Below, in pieces: positions 19,386 through 29,947 of a stretch of 64,000 bases of DNA. The notes under the pieces were generated by a model, which saw nothing but the letters and a program-made list of their open reading frames with translations, was not told the DNA's origin and searched no databases. The stretch is from Marinobacter sediminum (GTDB lineage: Bacteria > Pseudomonadota > Gammaproteobacteria > Pseudomonadales > Oleiphilaceae), in assembly GCF_023657445.1 (NCBI RefSeq), contig NZ_JAGTWY010000001.1, positions 186,001 to 250,000 of the forward strand, given 5' to 3'. Position numbers and translations under genes: made by a program. Numbering within the stretch: the stretch's first letter is position 1; each line of letters opens with the position of its first letter.

Positions 19386-22127
19386 ATGTTCACAAAGCTT
19401 GCAACCAAGATGTTCGGCAGTAAAAATGCCAGAGAAATCAAGAGAATGCGTAAAGCCGTATCGCGCATTAATGAACTTGAGGAGCAGTTTGGCAATTTGT
19501 CCGATACCGAGTTGCAAGGTAAGACTGCAGAATTTCGGCGGCGTGTAGATGAAGGCGAAAGTCTTGATGCTATTTTGCCGGAGGCCTTTGCCACGGTGCG
19601 CGAAGCAGGGCGACGGGTCATGGGCATGCGTCATTACGATGTCCAGCTGGTTGGTGCCATAACGCTCCATGAAGGCCATATCGCCGAAATGAAAACCGGT
19701 GAGGGCAAGACACTGGTAGCGACAGCATCAGTTTACCTGAATGCGTTATCTGGCAAGGGCGTTCACCTGGTCACCGTGAACGATTACCTTGCCCGCCGGG
19801 ATGCCGAGTGGATGGGCAAACTTTATCGCTTCCTTGGCCTGCAGGTGGGTGTCGTTGTTGCCGGCCAGGCTCCGGAAGAGAAGCGGGCCGCCTACGAGGC
19901 TGACATCACTTACGGTACGAATAACGAATTCGGCTTCGATTACCTGCGAGACAACATGGCGTTCAGCACCGAGGACAAGGTGCAGCGGGGTCTCAACTAC
20001 GCCATCGTGGACGAGGTAGACTCGATACTGATCGATGAAGCCCGTACTCCGCTGATTATCTCTGGTGCCGCGGAAGACAGCTCGAAAATGTACAAGGCGA
20101 TTAACGAGCTGGTTCCGAGTCTGGAGCAGGGAGAGGTGCCCGAGGAGGGCGAGCCAACGGGTGATTTTACCGTTGATGAAAAGTCCCGTCAGGTTGACTT
20201 GACGGAAGCCGGTCACGAAAAGGTCGAAGAGTTGCTGCTCGGTCAGGGGCTCCTGGAGGAAGGCGAGAGCCTTTATTCGGCCACCAACCTGAGTATGCTG
20301 CACCATGTCCATTCGGCACTGCGTGCACATCACCTGTTCCAGAAGGATGTTGATTACATCGTTCAGGGTGATCAGGTCGTAATTGTTGATGAGCACACTG
20401 GCCGCACCATGCCTGGCCGTCGCTGGAGTGAAGGTCTGCACCAGGCCGTCGAGGCGAAGGAAGGTGTCAAGATTCAGGCCGAAAGCCAGACCCTGGCATC
20501 CACGACATTCCAGAATTATTTCCGTCTGTACGACAAGCTTGCTGGCATGACCGGTACCGCAGATACCGAAGCCTTTGAATTTCGGCAGATCTACGGCCTG
20601 GATGTGGTGGTTATCCCGCCGAACAAGCCGATTCAGCGTGTTGACTACAACGATCTGATCTATCTGACCCAGGAAGAAAAGTTCCACGCCATAATTGATG
20701 AGATCAAGGACGTCACCACAGAAGGTCGCCCCATTCTGGTTGGTACAGCATCCATCGAGGCGTCCGAGTTGCTTTCCATGCTGCTCAAAAAGGCGCGTAT
20801 CGAGCACAAGATCCTCAACGCCAAACAGCATGACTCAGAGGCCCTCATCATTGCGCAGGCAGGCCGTCCCGGGGCAGTGACGATAGCGACCAACATGGCG
20901 GGCCGGGGCACCGATATCGTTCTTGGTGGTAACTGGGAATACGAAGTGGCTGCGATGGAGAATCCGACTGAGGAAGAGGTTGCCCGCATCAAGGCTGAAT
21001 GGACCGAGCGCCACAATCACGTGCTTGATGCCGGCGGCCTGCACATCATCGGTACCGAACGCCACGAATCCCGTCGTATCGATAACCAGCTCCGGGGTCG
21101 TGCCGGTCGTCAGGGTGACCCTGGTTCGTCCCGATTTTTCCTGTCTCTGGAAGACAACCTGATGCGGATTTTTGCACCGGACCGGGTCAAGAGTCTTATG
21201 CAAGCGATGGGGATGAAGAAGGGCGAGGCCATCGAACACCGTATGGTGACGAACGCCATCGAAAAGTCCCAGCGTAAGGTTGAAGGCCGCAACTTCGACA
21301 TGCGGAAAACCCTGCTGGAATACGATGACGTTGCCAATGATCAGCGCACGGTGATCTACGATCAGCGTAACGAGGTGATGTCCTCCGAGGACATCTCCGA
21401 GATGGTCGATACCATCCGTGAAGATGTTGTGGATGGGCTGGTCAGTGAATATATTCCGCCTCAGAGCATGCCGGAACAGTGGGATGTTGCTGGTCTGGAA
21501 TCCCAGTTACAGTCTGAAATGGCTATTGAGCTACCGGTTCAGCAGTGGCTGGAAGCAGACGACAAACTCTACGAAGAGAACCTGCGCCAGAAGATTCTTG
21601 ATGAGATCGTGACGGCTTATCGCGCCAAAGAAGAAATCGCCGGTTCGGAGTCCATGCGCAAGTTTGAGAAGCAGGTATTTCTTCAGGTGCTAGATACCCT
21701 GTGGAAAGAACACCTCTCCAACATGGACCATCTGCGTCGCGGTATCCACCTGCGTGGCTATGCTCAGAAAAACCCCAAACAGGAATACAAGCGGGAAGCC
21801 TTTAACCTGTTCGAAAATATGCTGGATACGATGAAGCGCGACGTTACCCGCGTTCTGTGTCACGTCCGTGTCCAGAGCCGGGAAGAGATGGAAGAGGTCG
21901 AGCGTCGTCGTAAGCAGGAGCTGGAACAGGAGCTGGCTCGGGCTCGACTGCGCCATGATGAGACCAGTGCTACTGCCCAGAGTCAGGGCGAAGGTGAAGG
22001 TCAGGGTGAGCAGCAGTCGGCTGCGCCGGAGACTTTTGTGCGACAGGAGCGCAAAGTGGGACGAAACGAACCTTGCCCCTGCGGGTCCGGCAAGAAGTAC
22101 AAGCAGTGTCACGGCAAGGTCAGTTGA
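19386..22127 (+). CDS. secA: Protein translocase ATPase SecA
   Basis: SecA is the motor that drives preproteins through SecYEG. The 913-aa product has Walker A in TGEGKT (Lys108), [19 protein letters not shown], the preprotein-binding and helical scaffold domains, and the second nucleotide-binding domain with [14 protein letters not shown] and [10 protein letters not shown]. The C-terminus has the zinc-binding tail [14 protein letters not shown] that binds SecB. The length is typical for gammaproteobacteria. It has its own probable promoter and a terminator at 22155. No secM-like gene precedes it. Confidence 0.98.
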   Translation: MFTKLATKMFGSKNAREIKRMRKAVSRINELEEQFGNLSDTELQGKTAEFRRRVDEGESLDAILPEAFATVREAGRRVMGMRHYDVQLVGAITLHEGHIAEMKTGEGKTLVATASVYLNALSGKGVHLVTVNDYLARRDAEWMGKLYRFLGLQVGVVVAGQAPEEKRAAYEADITYGTNNEFGFDYLRDNMAFSTEDKVQRGLNYAIVDEVDSILIDEARTPLIISGAAEDSSKMYKAINELVPSLEQGEVPEEGEPTGDFTVDEKSRQVDLTEAGHEKVEELLLGQGLLEEGESLYSATNLSMLHHVHSALRAHHLFQKDVDYIVQGDQVVIVDEHTGRTMPGRRWSEGLHQAVEAKEGVKIQAESQTLASTTFQNYFRLYDKLAGMTGTADTEAFEFRQIYGLDVVVIPPNKPIQRVDYNDLIYLTQEEKFHAIIDEIKDVTTEGRPILVGTASIEASELLSMLLKKARIEHKILNAKQHDSEALIIAQAGRPGAVTIATNMAGRGTDIVLGGNWEYEVAAMENPTEEEVARIKAEWTERHNHVLDAGGLHIIGTERHESRRIDNQLRGRAGRQGDPGSSRFFLSLEDNLMRIFAPDRVKSLMQAMGMKKGEAIEHRMVTNAIEKSQRKVEGRNFDMRKTLLEYDDVANDQRTVIYDQRNEVMSSEDISEMVDTIREDVVDGLVSEYIPPQSMPEQWDVAGLESQLQSEMAIELPVQQWLEADDKLYEENLRQKILDEIVTAYRAKEEIAGSESMRKFEKQVFLQVLDTLWKEHLSNMDHLRRGIHLRGYAQKNPKQEYKREAFNLFENMLDTMKRDVTRVLCHVRVQSREEMEEVERRRKQELEQELARARLRHDETSATAQSQGEGEGQGEQQSAAPETFVRQERKVGRNEPCPCGSGKKYKQCHGKVS

Positions 22128-22154
22128 TCGCCCGATACTGAAGTGATCTTCAAG

Positions 22155-22190
22155 ACCCGCAACCTGAAGCTCTCAGGCTGCGGGTTTTTC
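22155..22190 (+). terminator. Intrinsic terminator after secA
   Basis: ACCCGCA (22155-22161) pairs with TGCGGGT (22179-22185). Inside, CTGA and TCAG extend the stem. TTTTTC follows. It lies 28 bases after the secA stop. Confidence 0.8.
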
Positions 22191-22200
22191 CGTTTTAAAT

Positions 22201-22215
22201 TGCCTGTTTCAGGCA
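22201..22215. repeat. Short dyad upstream of argJ
   Basis: TGCCTG and CAGGCA surround TTT. It lies between the secA terminator and the argJ ribosome site (GAGGAGAGG). It may be a second small hairpin or chance; no function is assigned. Confidence 0.3.
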
Positions 22216-22234
22216 TTGTTAGAGGAGAGGCAGG

Positions 22235-23452
22235 ATGGCGGTAGGTCCAGGAACCTTACCCGAATTTTTCCCGGTCGCGGGGGTCAGGCTTGGTATTGCC
22301 AGTGCAGGTATCAAAACGCCCGGTCGTAAAGATATTGTGGTGTTTGAGCTTGCGCCGGGTAGCGGTGTTGCCGGCATATTCACCCAGAACCAGTTCTGCG
22401 CAGCCCCGGTGACCCTGAGTCGGAAGCATCTGGCGGCGAAAGCGCCCCGTTACCTGCTTATCAATACCGGTAATGCCAACGCTGGAACCGGGGAGCGTGG
22501 CATGAAAGATGCCATTACCTGCTGTGAAGCTCTGGCTGAGAAGGCCGGTGTCAGCGCCGAAGAAGTACTGCCGTTTTCCACCGGTGTGATCGGCGAGCCT
22601 CTGCCGACCGGGAAAATTGTTGATGCTCTTCCCGAGGCCCTGGCCAGCACCTCGGAAACTCGCTGGGCTGAGGCAGCCAGTGGCATCATGACCACAGACA
22701 CCCGCCCCAAGGGAGCCTCCTGTCAGATAGATCTGGATGGCGATACCGTGACGATCTCCGGTATCAGCAAGGGCGCAGGGATGATCCGCCCGAATATGGC
22801 AACCATGCTTGGCTTCATCGCGACCGATGCCCGCATCGAACCAGGGCTACTTCAGACTCTGGCGTCCGAACTGGGTGAGAAGTCGTTTAACCGGATTACC
22901 ATTGACGGCGACACCTCCACGAATGATTGCTGCATGCTGATGGCGAGTGGCCAATACGGGGGACCTGAAATTAGCGCTGACAGCCCGGCGTTGACGAAGT
23001 TCAGAGAGGCGTTACAGAGCGTATATCTGGAGCTCGCACACGCCATTGTCCGTGATGGTGAAGGCGCGACAAAGTTTGTCACGATCGAAGTCAGTGGCGC
23101 TGCCGCCCAGCAGGAGGCGCTTGATGTTGCGTATGCCGTTGCGCACTCGCCTCTGGTGAAAACAGCATTGTTTGCCTCTGACCCCAATTGGGGGCGGATT
23201 CTTGCTGCCGTTGGCCGTGCAGGTGTGCCGGGGCTCGACCTCAATGCCCTGGAGATCTTCCTCGGTGATGTCTGCCTTGTTCGCCATGGTGGCCGTGCCG
23301 ATGATTACTCGGAAGCACGTGGACAAGCGGTGATGGACCGGGATGACATCGTCATCGCGATTGACCTCAAACGTGGGAACGTGAAAGAAACGGTCTGGAC
23401 CTGCGACTTTTCCCACGATTACGTGACCATCAACGCGGAATATCGTACCTGA
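22235..23452 (+). CDS. argJ: Bifunctional ornithine acetyltransferase / N-acetylglutamate synthase ArgJ
   Basis: ArgJ recycles the acetyl group from N-acetylornithine to glutamate in arginine synthesis and may also use acetyl-CoA. The 405-aa precursor contains the self-cleavage site in KGAGMIRPNMATMLGF, with the nucleophile Thr190 becoming the N-terminus of the beta chain. Other landmarks are NTGNANAGTG near the N-terminus and DPNWGRI. The ribosome site is strong (GAGGAGAGG). It lies between secA and the Nudix/ThiE gene, as in Pseudomonas, and ends 2 bases before the next gene. Confidence 0.96.
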   Translation: MAVGPGTLPEFFPVAGVRLGIASAGIKTPGRKDIVVFELAPGSGVAGIFTQNQFCAAPVTLSRKHLAAKAPRYLLINTGNANAGTGERGMKDAITCCEALAEKAGVSAEEVLPFSTGVIGEPLPTGKIVDALPEALASTSETRWAEAASGIMTTDTRPKGASCQIDLDGDTVTISGISKGAGMIRPNMATMLGFIATDARIEPGLLQTLASELGEKSFNRITIDGDTSTNDCCMLMASGQYGGPEISADSPALTKFREALQSVYLELAHAIVRDGEGATKFVTIEVSGAAAQQEALDVAYAVAHSPLVKTALFASDPNWGRILAAVGRAGVPGLDLNALEIFLGDVCLVRHGGRADDYSEARGQAVMDRDDIVIAIDLKRGNVKETVWTCDFSHDYVTINAEYRT

Positions 23453-23454
23453 CC

Positions 23455-24426
23455 ATGGCCGGTGACATATCCGCAGGGCGGGAAATCCATGTCGCGGTCG
23501 CGGTTATCATCCGAGCGGGCCGCGTCCTCATTGCCCGTCGGCCGCACCATGTCCATCAGGGCGGACTACTTGAATTCCCGGGTGGCAAGGTCGAGCCCGG
23601 GGAAACCGTTCACCGGGCGCTGGTTCGGGAAATCGCCGAGGAAACCGGGCTGAAAGTGCCTGAAGGGACCCTCGAGCCTGTTATTGGCATCCGCCATGAC
23701 TATGGCGACAAGCGCGTCTTTCTTGATGTCTGGAGGACGACAGAGGCCGAGGGCGACGCAGAAGGTCGTGAAGGCCAGCCCCTGGATTGGATAATGCCCG
23801 AAGAGATGCGGGACGAGGATTTTCCCGCTGCGAACCGGCCTATTATCCGTGCCCTGCGGTTACCACCAACGCTGGCCATTACCGGTGGCATTGAGAGCGT
23901 CGATCAAGGCTGTGAGCAGTTGGCCACAGCACTGGAGCGGCGCCCCTCCTCTCTGGTGGTATTGCGGGCGCCTTCCCTTGAAGCCGGCGAATATCGCCAG
24001 CTGGCGGCATCAGTCATGCCACGATGTGAGCGTGCGGGTGCCGGCCTGGTGGTTCACGGTGCACCAGCGATGTTTCAGGAAGTGCCGGAGGCGGCAGGGC
24101 TGCATCTGCCATGGCGGGAAGCTGAGCGGCTGTCCTCAAGGCCTGTGCCGGACGGCGTATGGTTAGGGGTGTCCTGTCATAATTCCGGCCAGATCGCCCA
24201 TGCAGTGCGCCTTGGTGCAGACTATGTCACCCTTGGGCCGGTCAAACCCACAGCCACCCATCCGGAAGCAGCCGGTATTGGCTGGCGGGCTTTCCGGGAT
24301 AGCGTGAGCGCGGCTCCGCTCCCCGTTTATGGCCTGGGTGGTCTTGGTCCCGGAGACGTGTTGAAAGCTCGTCAGGAGGGCGGGCAGGGCATTGCCGGTA
24401 TCCGCTTCTGGTGGCCGGAAACCTGA
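23455..24426 (+). CDS. Nudix hydrolase fused to a thiamine phosphate synthase-like domain
   Basis: The N-terminal domain (residues 11-135) is a MutT-type Nudix hydrolase with a full Nudix box, GGKVEPGE at 43-50 and REIAEETGL at 58-66, so it should cleave oxidised dGTP or a similar nucleotide. The C-terminal part (about 140-323) resembles ThiE/TenI TIM barrels ([35 protein letters not shown]). The usual ThiE pyrophosphate-binding motifs are not clear, so thiamine synthesis is doubtful. This fusion is widespread in gammaproteobacteria. It is probably co-transcribed with argJ (2-base gap). Confidence 0.85.
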   Translation: MAGDISAGREIHVAVAVIIRAGRVLIARRPHHVHQGGLLEFPGGKVEPGETVHRALVREIAEETGLKVPEGTLEPVIGIRHDYGDKRVFLDVWRTTEAEGDAEGREGQPLDWIMPEEMRDEDFPAANRPIIRALRLPPTLAITGGIESVDQGCEQLATALERRPSSLVVLRAPSLEAGEYRQLAASVMPRCERAGAGLVVHGAPAMFQEVPEAAGLHLPWREAERLSSRPVPDGVWLGVSCHNSGQIAHAVRLGADYVTLGPVKPTATHPEAAGIGWRAFRDSVSAAPLPVYGLGGLGPGDVLKARQEGGQGIAGIRFWWPET

Positions 24427-24514
24427 CGGTTTACAGCGGAATCTTACCGGATCTCTGGTATGCTTCTCCGCCTGCATCATTAATTCCCCGTTTCAAGAAA
24501 TTCCTGGAGACGCC

Positions 24515-24997
24515 ATGAGCAAACTGACCCATCTGGATGACAAGGGCGAGGCCCGTATGGTGGACGTGACGGACAAGGCGGCGACCGAGCGAGAAGCCCG
24601 GGCTGAGGCCACCATCCGCATGGCGCCAGATACCTTGAGCATGATCGTTGAAGGTGAGCATCCCAAGGGCGATGTGCTGGCAGTCGCCCGCATCGCCGGG
24701 ATCATGGCGGCGAAGAAAACCCATGAACTTATTCCCCTCTGTCACTCTCTTAATCTGACGTCAGTCAAGGTAGAGCTTAGCCCCGGCGAGGATGGCGCAT
24801 CGGTTCATATTCTGACTCGCTGCAAACTGTCCGGTCAGACCGGTGTGGAAATGGAAGCACTGACGGCCGCCAGTGTTGCCGCGCTCACCCTCTACGATAT
24901 GTGCAAAGCGGTGGACCGGGGCATGGAGATCGGCGATGTCCGGCTGCTTGAGAAGAAAGGTGGTCGGAGCGGTCACTGGGTTGCCGGGCAGTCCTGA
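24515..24997 (+). CDS. moaC: Cyclic pyranopterin monophosphate synthase MoaC
   Basis: MoaC converts 3',8-cyclo-7,8-dihydro-GTP to cyclic pyranopterin monophosphate in molybdenum cofactor synthesis. The 160-aa protein has [15 protein letters not shown], the substrate loop with [16 protein letters not shown], and [18 protein letters not shown], which holds the conserved Asp and Lys pair. ATG 24515 follows CTGGAGA. An upstream open stretch to 24392 overlaps the previous gene and is not used. No other moa gene is adjacent, and the leader does not look like a moco riboswitch. Confidence 0.95.
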   Translation: MSKLTHLDDKGEARMVDVTDKAATEREARAEATIRMAPDTLSMIVEGEHPKGDVLAVARIAGIMAAKKTHELIPLCHSLNLTSVKVELSPGEDGASVHILTRCKLSGQTGVEMEALTAASVAALTLYDMCKAVDRGMEIGDVRLLEKKGGRSGHWVAGQS

Positions 24998-25138
24998 TCT
25001 TTAATCCGCAACGTTCCCGGGTTCGTAAATCCCCGATACTTTAAGACTGTCGGAGGAGCTACAGTGCCGGGATTACGCCAAGAAGATGGCCGCATGATAG
25101 AATGCGCGGCCCGATTGACTGAACCACGAGGAAAGACT

Positions 25139-25753
25139 GTGGCTGTTCGTTACATCCAGACCTGCCGGTTGCCAACCCCGTTCGGGGTGTTTGACATGCA
25201 TGGTTTTGAAGAACCGGATACCGGAAAGGAACACGTAGCACTGACTCTGGGCGAACTGAACAGTACGGAACCCATGCTTGCTCGCACTCATTCCGAGTGT
25301 CTTACCGGTGATGCGCTCTACAGTATGCGTTGTGACTGCGGTTACCAGCTTGAGGAGGCTTTACGAAGTATTGCTCGTGAGGGGCGCGGCATTCTCATGT
25401 ATCTGCGCCAGGAAGGTCGGGGAATTGGCCTGCTGAACAAAATCCGTGCTTACCATCTGCAGGATCAGGGGGCAGATACTGTTGAGGCGAACGAGCGCCT
25501 CGGCTTTGCCGCTGATCTTCGCGACTACAGCATGTGCAAGGACATGCTGGAGCATCTGGGCATCAGCAGCCTGAGGCTGATGACCAATAATCCCCGGAAG
25601 GTCAAGGCGCTTTCATCCTATGGTATCGAAATCGCTGAGCGAGTGCCCCTGCATGTGGGTCGGAACCCCCATAACGAACATTACCTGAACACCAAGCAGA
25701 GCAAGCTTGGTCATTGGCTGGAAACCCATCAGGACGATGATCCGGAGGTATGA
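25139..25753 (+). CDS. ribA: GTP cyclohydrolase II RibA
   Basis: RibA opens GTP to the first riboflavin intermediate. The 204-aa product has the zinc-binding pattern [17 protein letters not shown], the arginine-rich [14 protein letters not shown], and NPRKVKAL near the end. It starts with GTG at 25139, 8 bases after GAGGAAA; the ORF open from 25064 gives an untypical N-terminus. It is a stand-alone RibA, not a RibBA fusion. A TAGAAT at 25109-25114 could be a -10 box, but its -35 is unconvincing. Confidence 0.94.
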   Translation: MAVRYIQTCRLPTPFGVFDMHGFEEPDTGKEHVALTLGELNSTEPMLARTHSECLTGDALYSMRCDCGYQLEEALRSIAREGRGILMYLRQEGRGIGLLNKIRAYHLQDQGADTVEANERLGFAADLRDYSMCKDMLEHLGISSLRLMTNNPRKVKALSSYGIEIAERVPLHVGRNPHNEHYLNTKQSKLGHWLETHQDDDPEV

Positions 25754-25763
25754 CCCGGACACG

Positions 25764-25793
25764 AAAAAGCCCGCCATCTGGCGGGCTTTTTTT
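25764..25793. terminator. Bidirectional terminator between ribA and dxs
   Basis: AAAAAGCCCGCCA (25764-25776) pairs with TGGCGGGCTTTTT (25779-25791), giving a 13-bp stem with flanking A and T runs. It can end ribA on the + strand and dxs on the - strand. Confidence 0.9.
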
Positions 25794-25813
25794 GTGATGC
25801 AGCGGGCGTGAGG

Positions 25814-27751
25814 TTACTTGACCGCTTTCAAGTTCAGTCTCTGGCGCTGGAGGCGTTCCATCCGTTCTTCAATGGCGGCCTGAATGCCGGCAGAGTCCAG
25901 CCCGCAATCACTGAGCAATTCCCCGTGTTTGCCGTGATCAATGAACGTATCCGGCAGTCCGAGCTGGAGTATCGGCATTGAAATTTCACGGCGATTCAGG
26001 CATTCCGTGACAGCGCTACCCGCTCCGCCGGCAATGGAGTTTTCTTCGAGTGTTACCAGCAACTCATGCTGCTCGGCGAGAGCCAGCAGCATATCTTCGT
26101 CCAGCGGCTTGACGAAGCGCATGTCGACAACGGTTGCTCCCAGGGCCTCCGCAGCCTCCAGCGCCGGCGCCAGCAGGGTGCCAAAGTTCAGGATAGCAAT
26201 ACTGCTGCCCTCACGAAGCCGTCGTCCTTTACCGATTGGCAGAGGTGTCAGCTGCTGCTGTATTTCCGCGCCCGGGCCGGTCCCGCGTGGGTAGCGGACC
26301 GCAGCCGGGCCGTTGAACAGCATTCCGGTATGCAGCATCTGACGAGTCTCGTTTTCATCAGAAGGGGTCATTACGACCATGTTCGGAATGCAGCGCAGAT
26401 AACTGATGTCAAAAGCGCCCGCATGGGTCGGTCCATCCTCGCCGACCAGGCCAGCACGATCTATGGCAAACAGCACATCCAGGTTCTGGATGGCGACATC
26501 ATGGATCAGTTGGTCATAGCCCCGTTGCAGGAAGGTGGAATAGATGGCGACTACGGGTTTGGCGCCGTCACAGGCCATGCCCGCTGCCAGGGTGACCGAG
26601 TGTTGCTCGGCAATGGCAACGTCAAAATAGCGGTCCGGGAACTGCTGTGAAAACGCCAGCAGGTCCGAACCTTCGCACATCGCGGGCGTAATGCCGACCA
26701 CCCGATCATCCTGCTTCGCCGCATCACACAACCATTGGCCGAATATGTTGGCGTATTTGAGTTTCGCCGGCCTCGGTTTCACTGGCTCGGGCTTACTGGG
26801 AGGTACCGGTTCAATCTTGTTGATGGCGTGGTAGCCAATCGGGTCGGCCTCGGCCGGAGCAAAGCCTTTGCCCTTGGTTGTCACCACATGCAGGAATTGG
26901 GGACCCTCCAGTTCCCGGATGTTCTCCAGGGTTTCCACCAGCAAGGGCAAGTCATGACCATCAATAGGCCCGATGTAATTGAAACCCAGCTCCTCGAACA
27001 GGGTGCCAGGCGCAATCATGCCCTTAAAATGCTCTTCGGTTTTCTTGGCCAGAGCCATCAGGTGGGGGGCTCCCTGAAGCACTTTTTTGCTGCCATCGCG
27101 GACCTGGTTATAGGTGCGGCTGGACAGCAGCTTGGCAAAATAGTTGGAAAGACCACCGACATTGTGAGAGATCGACATGTCGTTATCATTGAGGATCACC
27201 AGCATGTCCGCGTGCAGGTGACCGGCGTGATTCAGTGCTTCGAAGGCCATGCCTGCGGTCATGGCGCCATCGCCAATCACGGCGATGCTCTTTCGGCCGG
27301 TGTTCTGAAGTCGGGAGGCGATGGCCATACCGAGCGCGGCACTTATGGAGGTACTGGAATGGCCGACGCCGAAGGTGTCGTACTCACTTTCAGCCCGTTT
27401 CGGGAAGCCGGCAAGGCCTCCCTTGCGGCGAATGCTGTCCATCTGTTCACGGCGTCCGGTCAGGATCTTGTGAGGATAAGCCTGATGACCCACATCCCAG
27501 ACCAGACGGTCTTCTGGAGTATTGAAGACATAATGCAGCGCAACGGTAAGTTCCAGTACGCCAAGACCGGCACCGAAATGGCCGCCCGTCTGACCGACTG
27601 ACCACAGCAGAAATGCCCTGAGCTCCCTTGCCAGCTGGGTAAGCTGATCGGCCGGTAGTTCACGAAGTTGGGCCGGTGAATCCATCCGGTCCAACAACGG
27701 AGTATTGGGCCGCTGTGACGGGATTTCCTTGAAAATATAAGTGTCCTGCAT
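25814..27751 (-). CDS. dxs: 1-deoxy-D-xylulose-5-phosphate synthase Dxs
   Basis: Dxs condenses pyruvate and glyceraldehyde 3-phosphate, the entry step of the MEP isoprenoid pathway. It is thiamine diphosphate dependent. The 645-aa protein has the ThDP motif [18 protein letters not shown] ending in the Asn region, HGGHF-like N-terminal contacts (GGHFGAGLG), and [15 protein letters not shown] in the pyrimidine domain. ATG 27751 (MQDTYIF) is preferred over the longer frame to 27793. It is downstream of ispA on the same strand, so the two isoprenoid genes may be co-expressed. Confidence 0.96.
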   Translation of the reverse strand: MQDTYIFKEIPSQRPNTPLLDRMDSPAQLRELPADQLTQLARELRAFLLWSVGQTGGHFGAGLGVLELTVALHYVFNTPEDRLVWDVGHQAYPHKILTGRREQMDSIRRKGGLAGFPKRAESEYDTFGVGHSSTSISAALGMAIASRLQNTGRKSIAVIGDGAMTAGMAFEALNHAGHLHADMLVILNDNDMSISHNVGGLSNYFAKLLSSRTYNQVRDGSKKVLQGAPHLMALAKKTEEHFKGMIAPGTLFEELGFNYIGPIDGHDLPLLVETLENIRELEGPQFLHVVTTKGKGFAPAEADPIGYHAINKIEPVPPSKPEPVKPRPAKLKYANIFGQWLCDAAKQDDRVVGITPAMCEGSDLLAFSQQFPDRYFDVAIAEQHSVTLAAGMACDGAKPVVAIYSTFLQRGYDQLIHDVAIQNLDVLFAIDRAGLVGEDGPTHAGAFDISYLRCIPNMVVMTPSDENETRQMLHTGMLFNGPAAVRYPRGTGPGAEIQQQLTPLPIGKGRRLREGSSIAILNFGTLLAPALEAAEALGATVVDMRFVKPLDEDMLLALAEQHELLVTLEENSIAGGAGSAVTECLNRREISMPILQLGLPDTFIDHGKHGELLSDCGLDSAGIQAAIEERMERLQRQRLNLKAVK

Positions 27752-27883
27752 TTGCTCGGGTCTTTTCCGGAATATTCGGCAACTGACTGGCATTATAGGG
27801 GAATAGGGGAGTCGGTTTCACACCTATCGGGCCAGTTATTGCGAGATTGTAAGAGCCAGTGTGCGCCCTTCAGACGCCCGGAT

Positions 27884-28780
27884 TCAATGAGTTCGTGCTA
27901 CCACGTAATCTGCCATGGCCCGTAACGCATCAGCCTCCGGCCCAAAATCCCCGAGACTGTCCAAAGCACTGGCCAGAAGCGCGGACAAATGTTCCCTGGC
28001 ACCGGTTACGCCAAGCAGGGCCGGGTAGGTGGGTTTTTCCCGGGCGGCATCAGATCCCTGAGGTTTACCGATAACTTCTGTTTCGCCCTCAATATCGAGC
28101 AGATCGTCCTGCACCTGGAACGCGAGCCCCAGTGCCTTGGCATAGGCGCTCAATGAATTCAGTGCTGTCTCGGTGACAGTGGGCGCCGTCAGTGCACCCA
28201 TACGTACGCTGGCTTCGATCAGGGCGCCTGTCTTGTGTCGGTGCATGGTCTCAAGTTGAGTAAGCGACAGGGTTTTTCCCACGGATTCCAGATCAATCGA
28301 TTGCCCCCCTACCATGCCAAGGTGGCCGCTTGCCCGGGCCAGTTCCTGAACCATCATCAGGCGGGCTGATTCACTGATGCGCGTGGTTCCCGCCAGCCAG
28401 CCAAAGGCCAGTGCCTGGAGCGCATCGCCGGCGAGAATGGCGGTGGCCTCGTCAAAGGCAATGTGTGTGGTCGGCCGACCACGGCGCAGCTCGTCATCGT
28501 CCATGGCTGGCAGGTCGTCGTGGATCAGGGAATAGGCGTGAATCAGCTCTACCGCACATGCAGGTGCCAGAGCGTCTTCTGCAGTCTGCCCCAGGGCTTT
28601 TGCTGCGGCGAGGCACAATGCGGGGCGGATCCGTTTACCACCACCAAGGACACTGTAACGCATGGCTTCCTGCAGCCGTTCAGACGCAGAGCTGCGATCA
28701 ATACAGCGGTCCAGTTCGGTATCTACCCGAATGCGGCAGGTCTCGAGGAAGTCGAGCGCCAATTTGTTCTGATCACTCAT
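27884..28780 (-). CDS. ispA: Farnesyl diphosphate synthase IspA
   Basis: IspA joins isopentenyl diphosphate units to geranyl and farnesyl diphosphate, feeding undecaprenyl phosphate and quinone side chains. The 298-aa product contains the first Asp-rich motif DDLPAMDDDELRRG and the second DDLLD, with GGKRIRPALCLAA before them. The ATG overlaps the xseB stop (ATGA), indicating coupling. The xseB-ispA-dxs order is common in gammaproteobacteria. Confidence 0.96.
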   Translation of the reverse strand: MSDQNKLALDFLETCRIRVDTELDRCIDRSSASERLQEAMRYSVLGGGKRIRPALCLAAAKALGQTAEDALAPACAVELIHAYSLIHDDLPAMDDDELRRGRPTTHIAFDEATAILAGDALQALAFGWLAGTTRISESARLMMVQELARASGHLGMVGGQSIDLESVGKTLSLTQLETMHRHKTGALIEASVRMGALTAPTVTETALNSLSAYAKALGLAFQVQDDLLDIEGETEVIGKPQGSDAAREKPTYPALLGVTGAREHLSALLASALDSLGDFGPEADALRAMADYVVARTH

Positions 28781-29034
28781 CAGTCAGCATCGTCCGGCAA
28801 GAACGGTCGGGTTTCCAGAGTGCCATCACTGGTCTGAACAAGTTGTTCAACCCTTTGTTCGGCGCTCTTCAGGGCCTGCTGGCATTCACGGGTCAGTTTG
28901 ACACCGCGCTCGAAGGCAGACAGCGACTGTTCCAGAGAAAGTTCGCCCTGTTCCAGGTCCCGAACCAGTTTCTCCAGTTCATCAAGGGATTTCTCGAAAT
29001 CGGCGATGGATGTGGCGCTTTGTTCACTGGCCAT
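28780..29034 (-). CDS. xseB: Exodeoxyribonuclease VII small subunit XseB
   Basis: XseB is the small helical subunit that binds XseA in exonuclease VII. The 84-aa protein has the typical [23 protein letters not shown] pattern in pieces: [12 protein letters not shown] then [18 protein letters not shown] lies about 12 bases before the ATG. It overlaps ispA by the ATGA arrangement. The gene for the large subunit is not in this window. Confidence 0.92.
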   Translation of the reverse strand: MASEQSATSIADFEKSLDELEKLVRDLEQGELSLEQSLSAFERGVKLTRECQQALKSAEQRVEQLVQTSDGTLETRPFLPDDAD

Positions 29035-29091
29035 CGGGGAGATCCTCCGATCGGGTGGCAGAATTTGGCGGATTATATCAGAGCTTGAAGG

Positions 29092-29865
29092 CTATCGCTG
29101 CCAGTCGAAACGGCGGCATTCACCTCTTTCGGCGTTGGGCCCCCAGCTTTGTTCGCTCACCCGTATTTCGCCCTCGCGGGAAATGCTGACCACGGTGGTT
29201 GCGCGTGTGCCGTATTCTTCTCCGATAATAAAGGGGGAGGAGAGGAAGCGCTCGGTTTCCAGAGCGATCCCGGTGTCCGGCAGCAGATGGTCCGGAGCTG
29301 GAGTGGTATCCTGCAGCAGCTCGATCAGCTCTTCATGAAGTGCCTCTGCATCGTTACTGGCAACGGTTACTGCATCGCCTACTGTTTGTCTGAGGCGCAG
29401 AAGTTTTGGCCAGGGAGTCTGCAACAGGTGGTTGCTGAGCCCGTAGAGCCCACGATGAATATGCCGGCCCGGCTGGGCGTCCCGGTTGCTGTAATACCAG
29501 CCGGATGTCTCGGCCAGATGTATCAGGTTAAAACCCGAGTATCGACCCGCCTCATCCGAGAGCCCGGCCTCCAGTGACGTTATCGGCTCCTGCAGAGCAC
29601 GTAACGGCAGCTCGCCGCGGCTGCTGCGTCCGGCTTCAGGCACGCCTTCCCGGACATTGGTAACAGCGCTGACTGTCCCGTCCCGGGACACCGCAAGCCA
29701 GGTTCCGCCAGATTGCAGGTCCCGGCCGGCGAGAACGCCCATTCCCGAATCTGTGTTCCACCAGTGCATCGGAGCAGTGGGTCGACGAAAGAATTCGTCC
29801 CGGTTGGCCGCGACGACTAGCGGAAAGTGCGCATTCTGGCCAAGGGTGAAGGCGATCAGGCACAT
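29092..29865 (-). CDS. NRDE family protein (TANGO2-like, DUF833)
   Basis: The N-terminus MCLIAF is followed by VVAANRDEFFRRPTAPMHWW, which contains the NRDE motif that names the family. GVLAGRDLQSGGTWLAV is also conserved. The 257-aa length is usual. The bacterial function is unknown; the eukaryotic TANGO2 relatives have been linked to haem or lipid handling, but that should not be transferred here. The Cys after Met resembles an N-terminal nucleophile, which is inference. It lies divergent to the TauE/SafE gene with an 82-base gap. Confidence 0.85.
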   Translation of the reverse strand: MCLIAFTLGQNAHFPLVVAANRDEFFRRPTAPMHWWNTDSGMGVLAGRDLQSGGTWLAVSRDGTVSAVTNVREGVPEAGRSSRGELPLRALQEPITSLEAGLSDEAGRYSGFNLIHLAETSGWYYSNRDAQPGRHIHRGLYGLSNHLLQTPWPKLLRLRQTVGDAVTVASNDAEALHEELIELLQDTTPAPDHLLPDTGIALETERFLSSPFIIGEEYGTRATTVVSISREGEIRVSEQSWGPNAERGECRRFDWQR

Positions 29866-29947
29866 GGTATGGAGTGAGTCCCCCGGAGTTAATGAAGTTG
29901 GCTGTTGCGGTGTGTATCATACCAGCCTTGTTTTTGGGTGCGGAACA

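Noticed and set aside
19216..19548. 110-aa frame before secA, as a possible secM
   Set aside because: It overlaps the secA start and has no SecM arrest motif or signal peptide; it also spans the predicted secA promoter.
19746..20831. 361-aa minus-strand frame opposite secA
   Set aside because: secA is certain on the other strand; the shadow has no recognisable motif.
24427..24514. Molybdenum cofactor riboswitch upstream of moaC
   Set aside because: The gap is only 88 bases and shows no matching structure.
24998..25138. FMN riboswitch upstream of ribA
   Set aside because: The 141-base leader lacks the conserved FMN-element sequence blocks.
26735..27601. 288-aa plus-strand frame opposite dxs
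   Set aside because: dxs is certain; the shadow has no ribosome site or family pattern.
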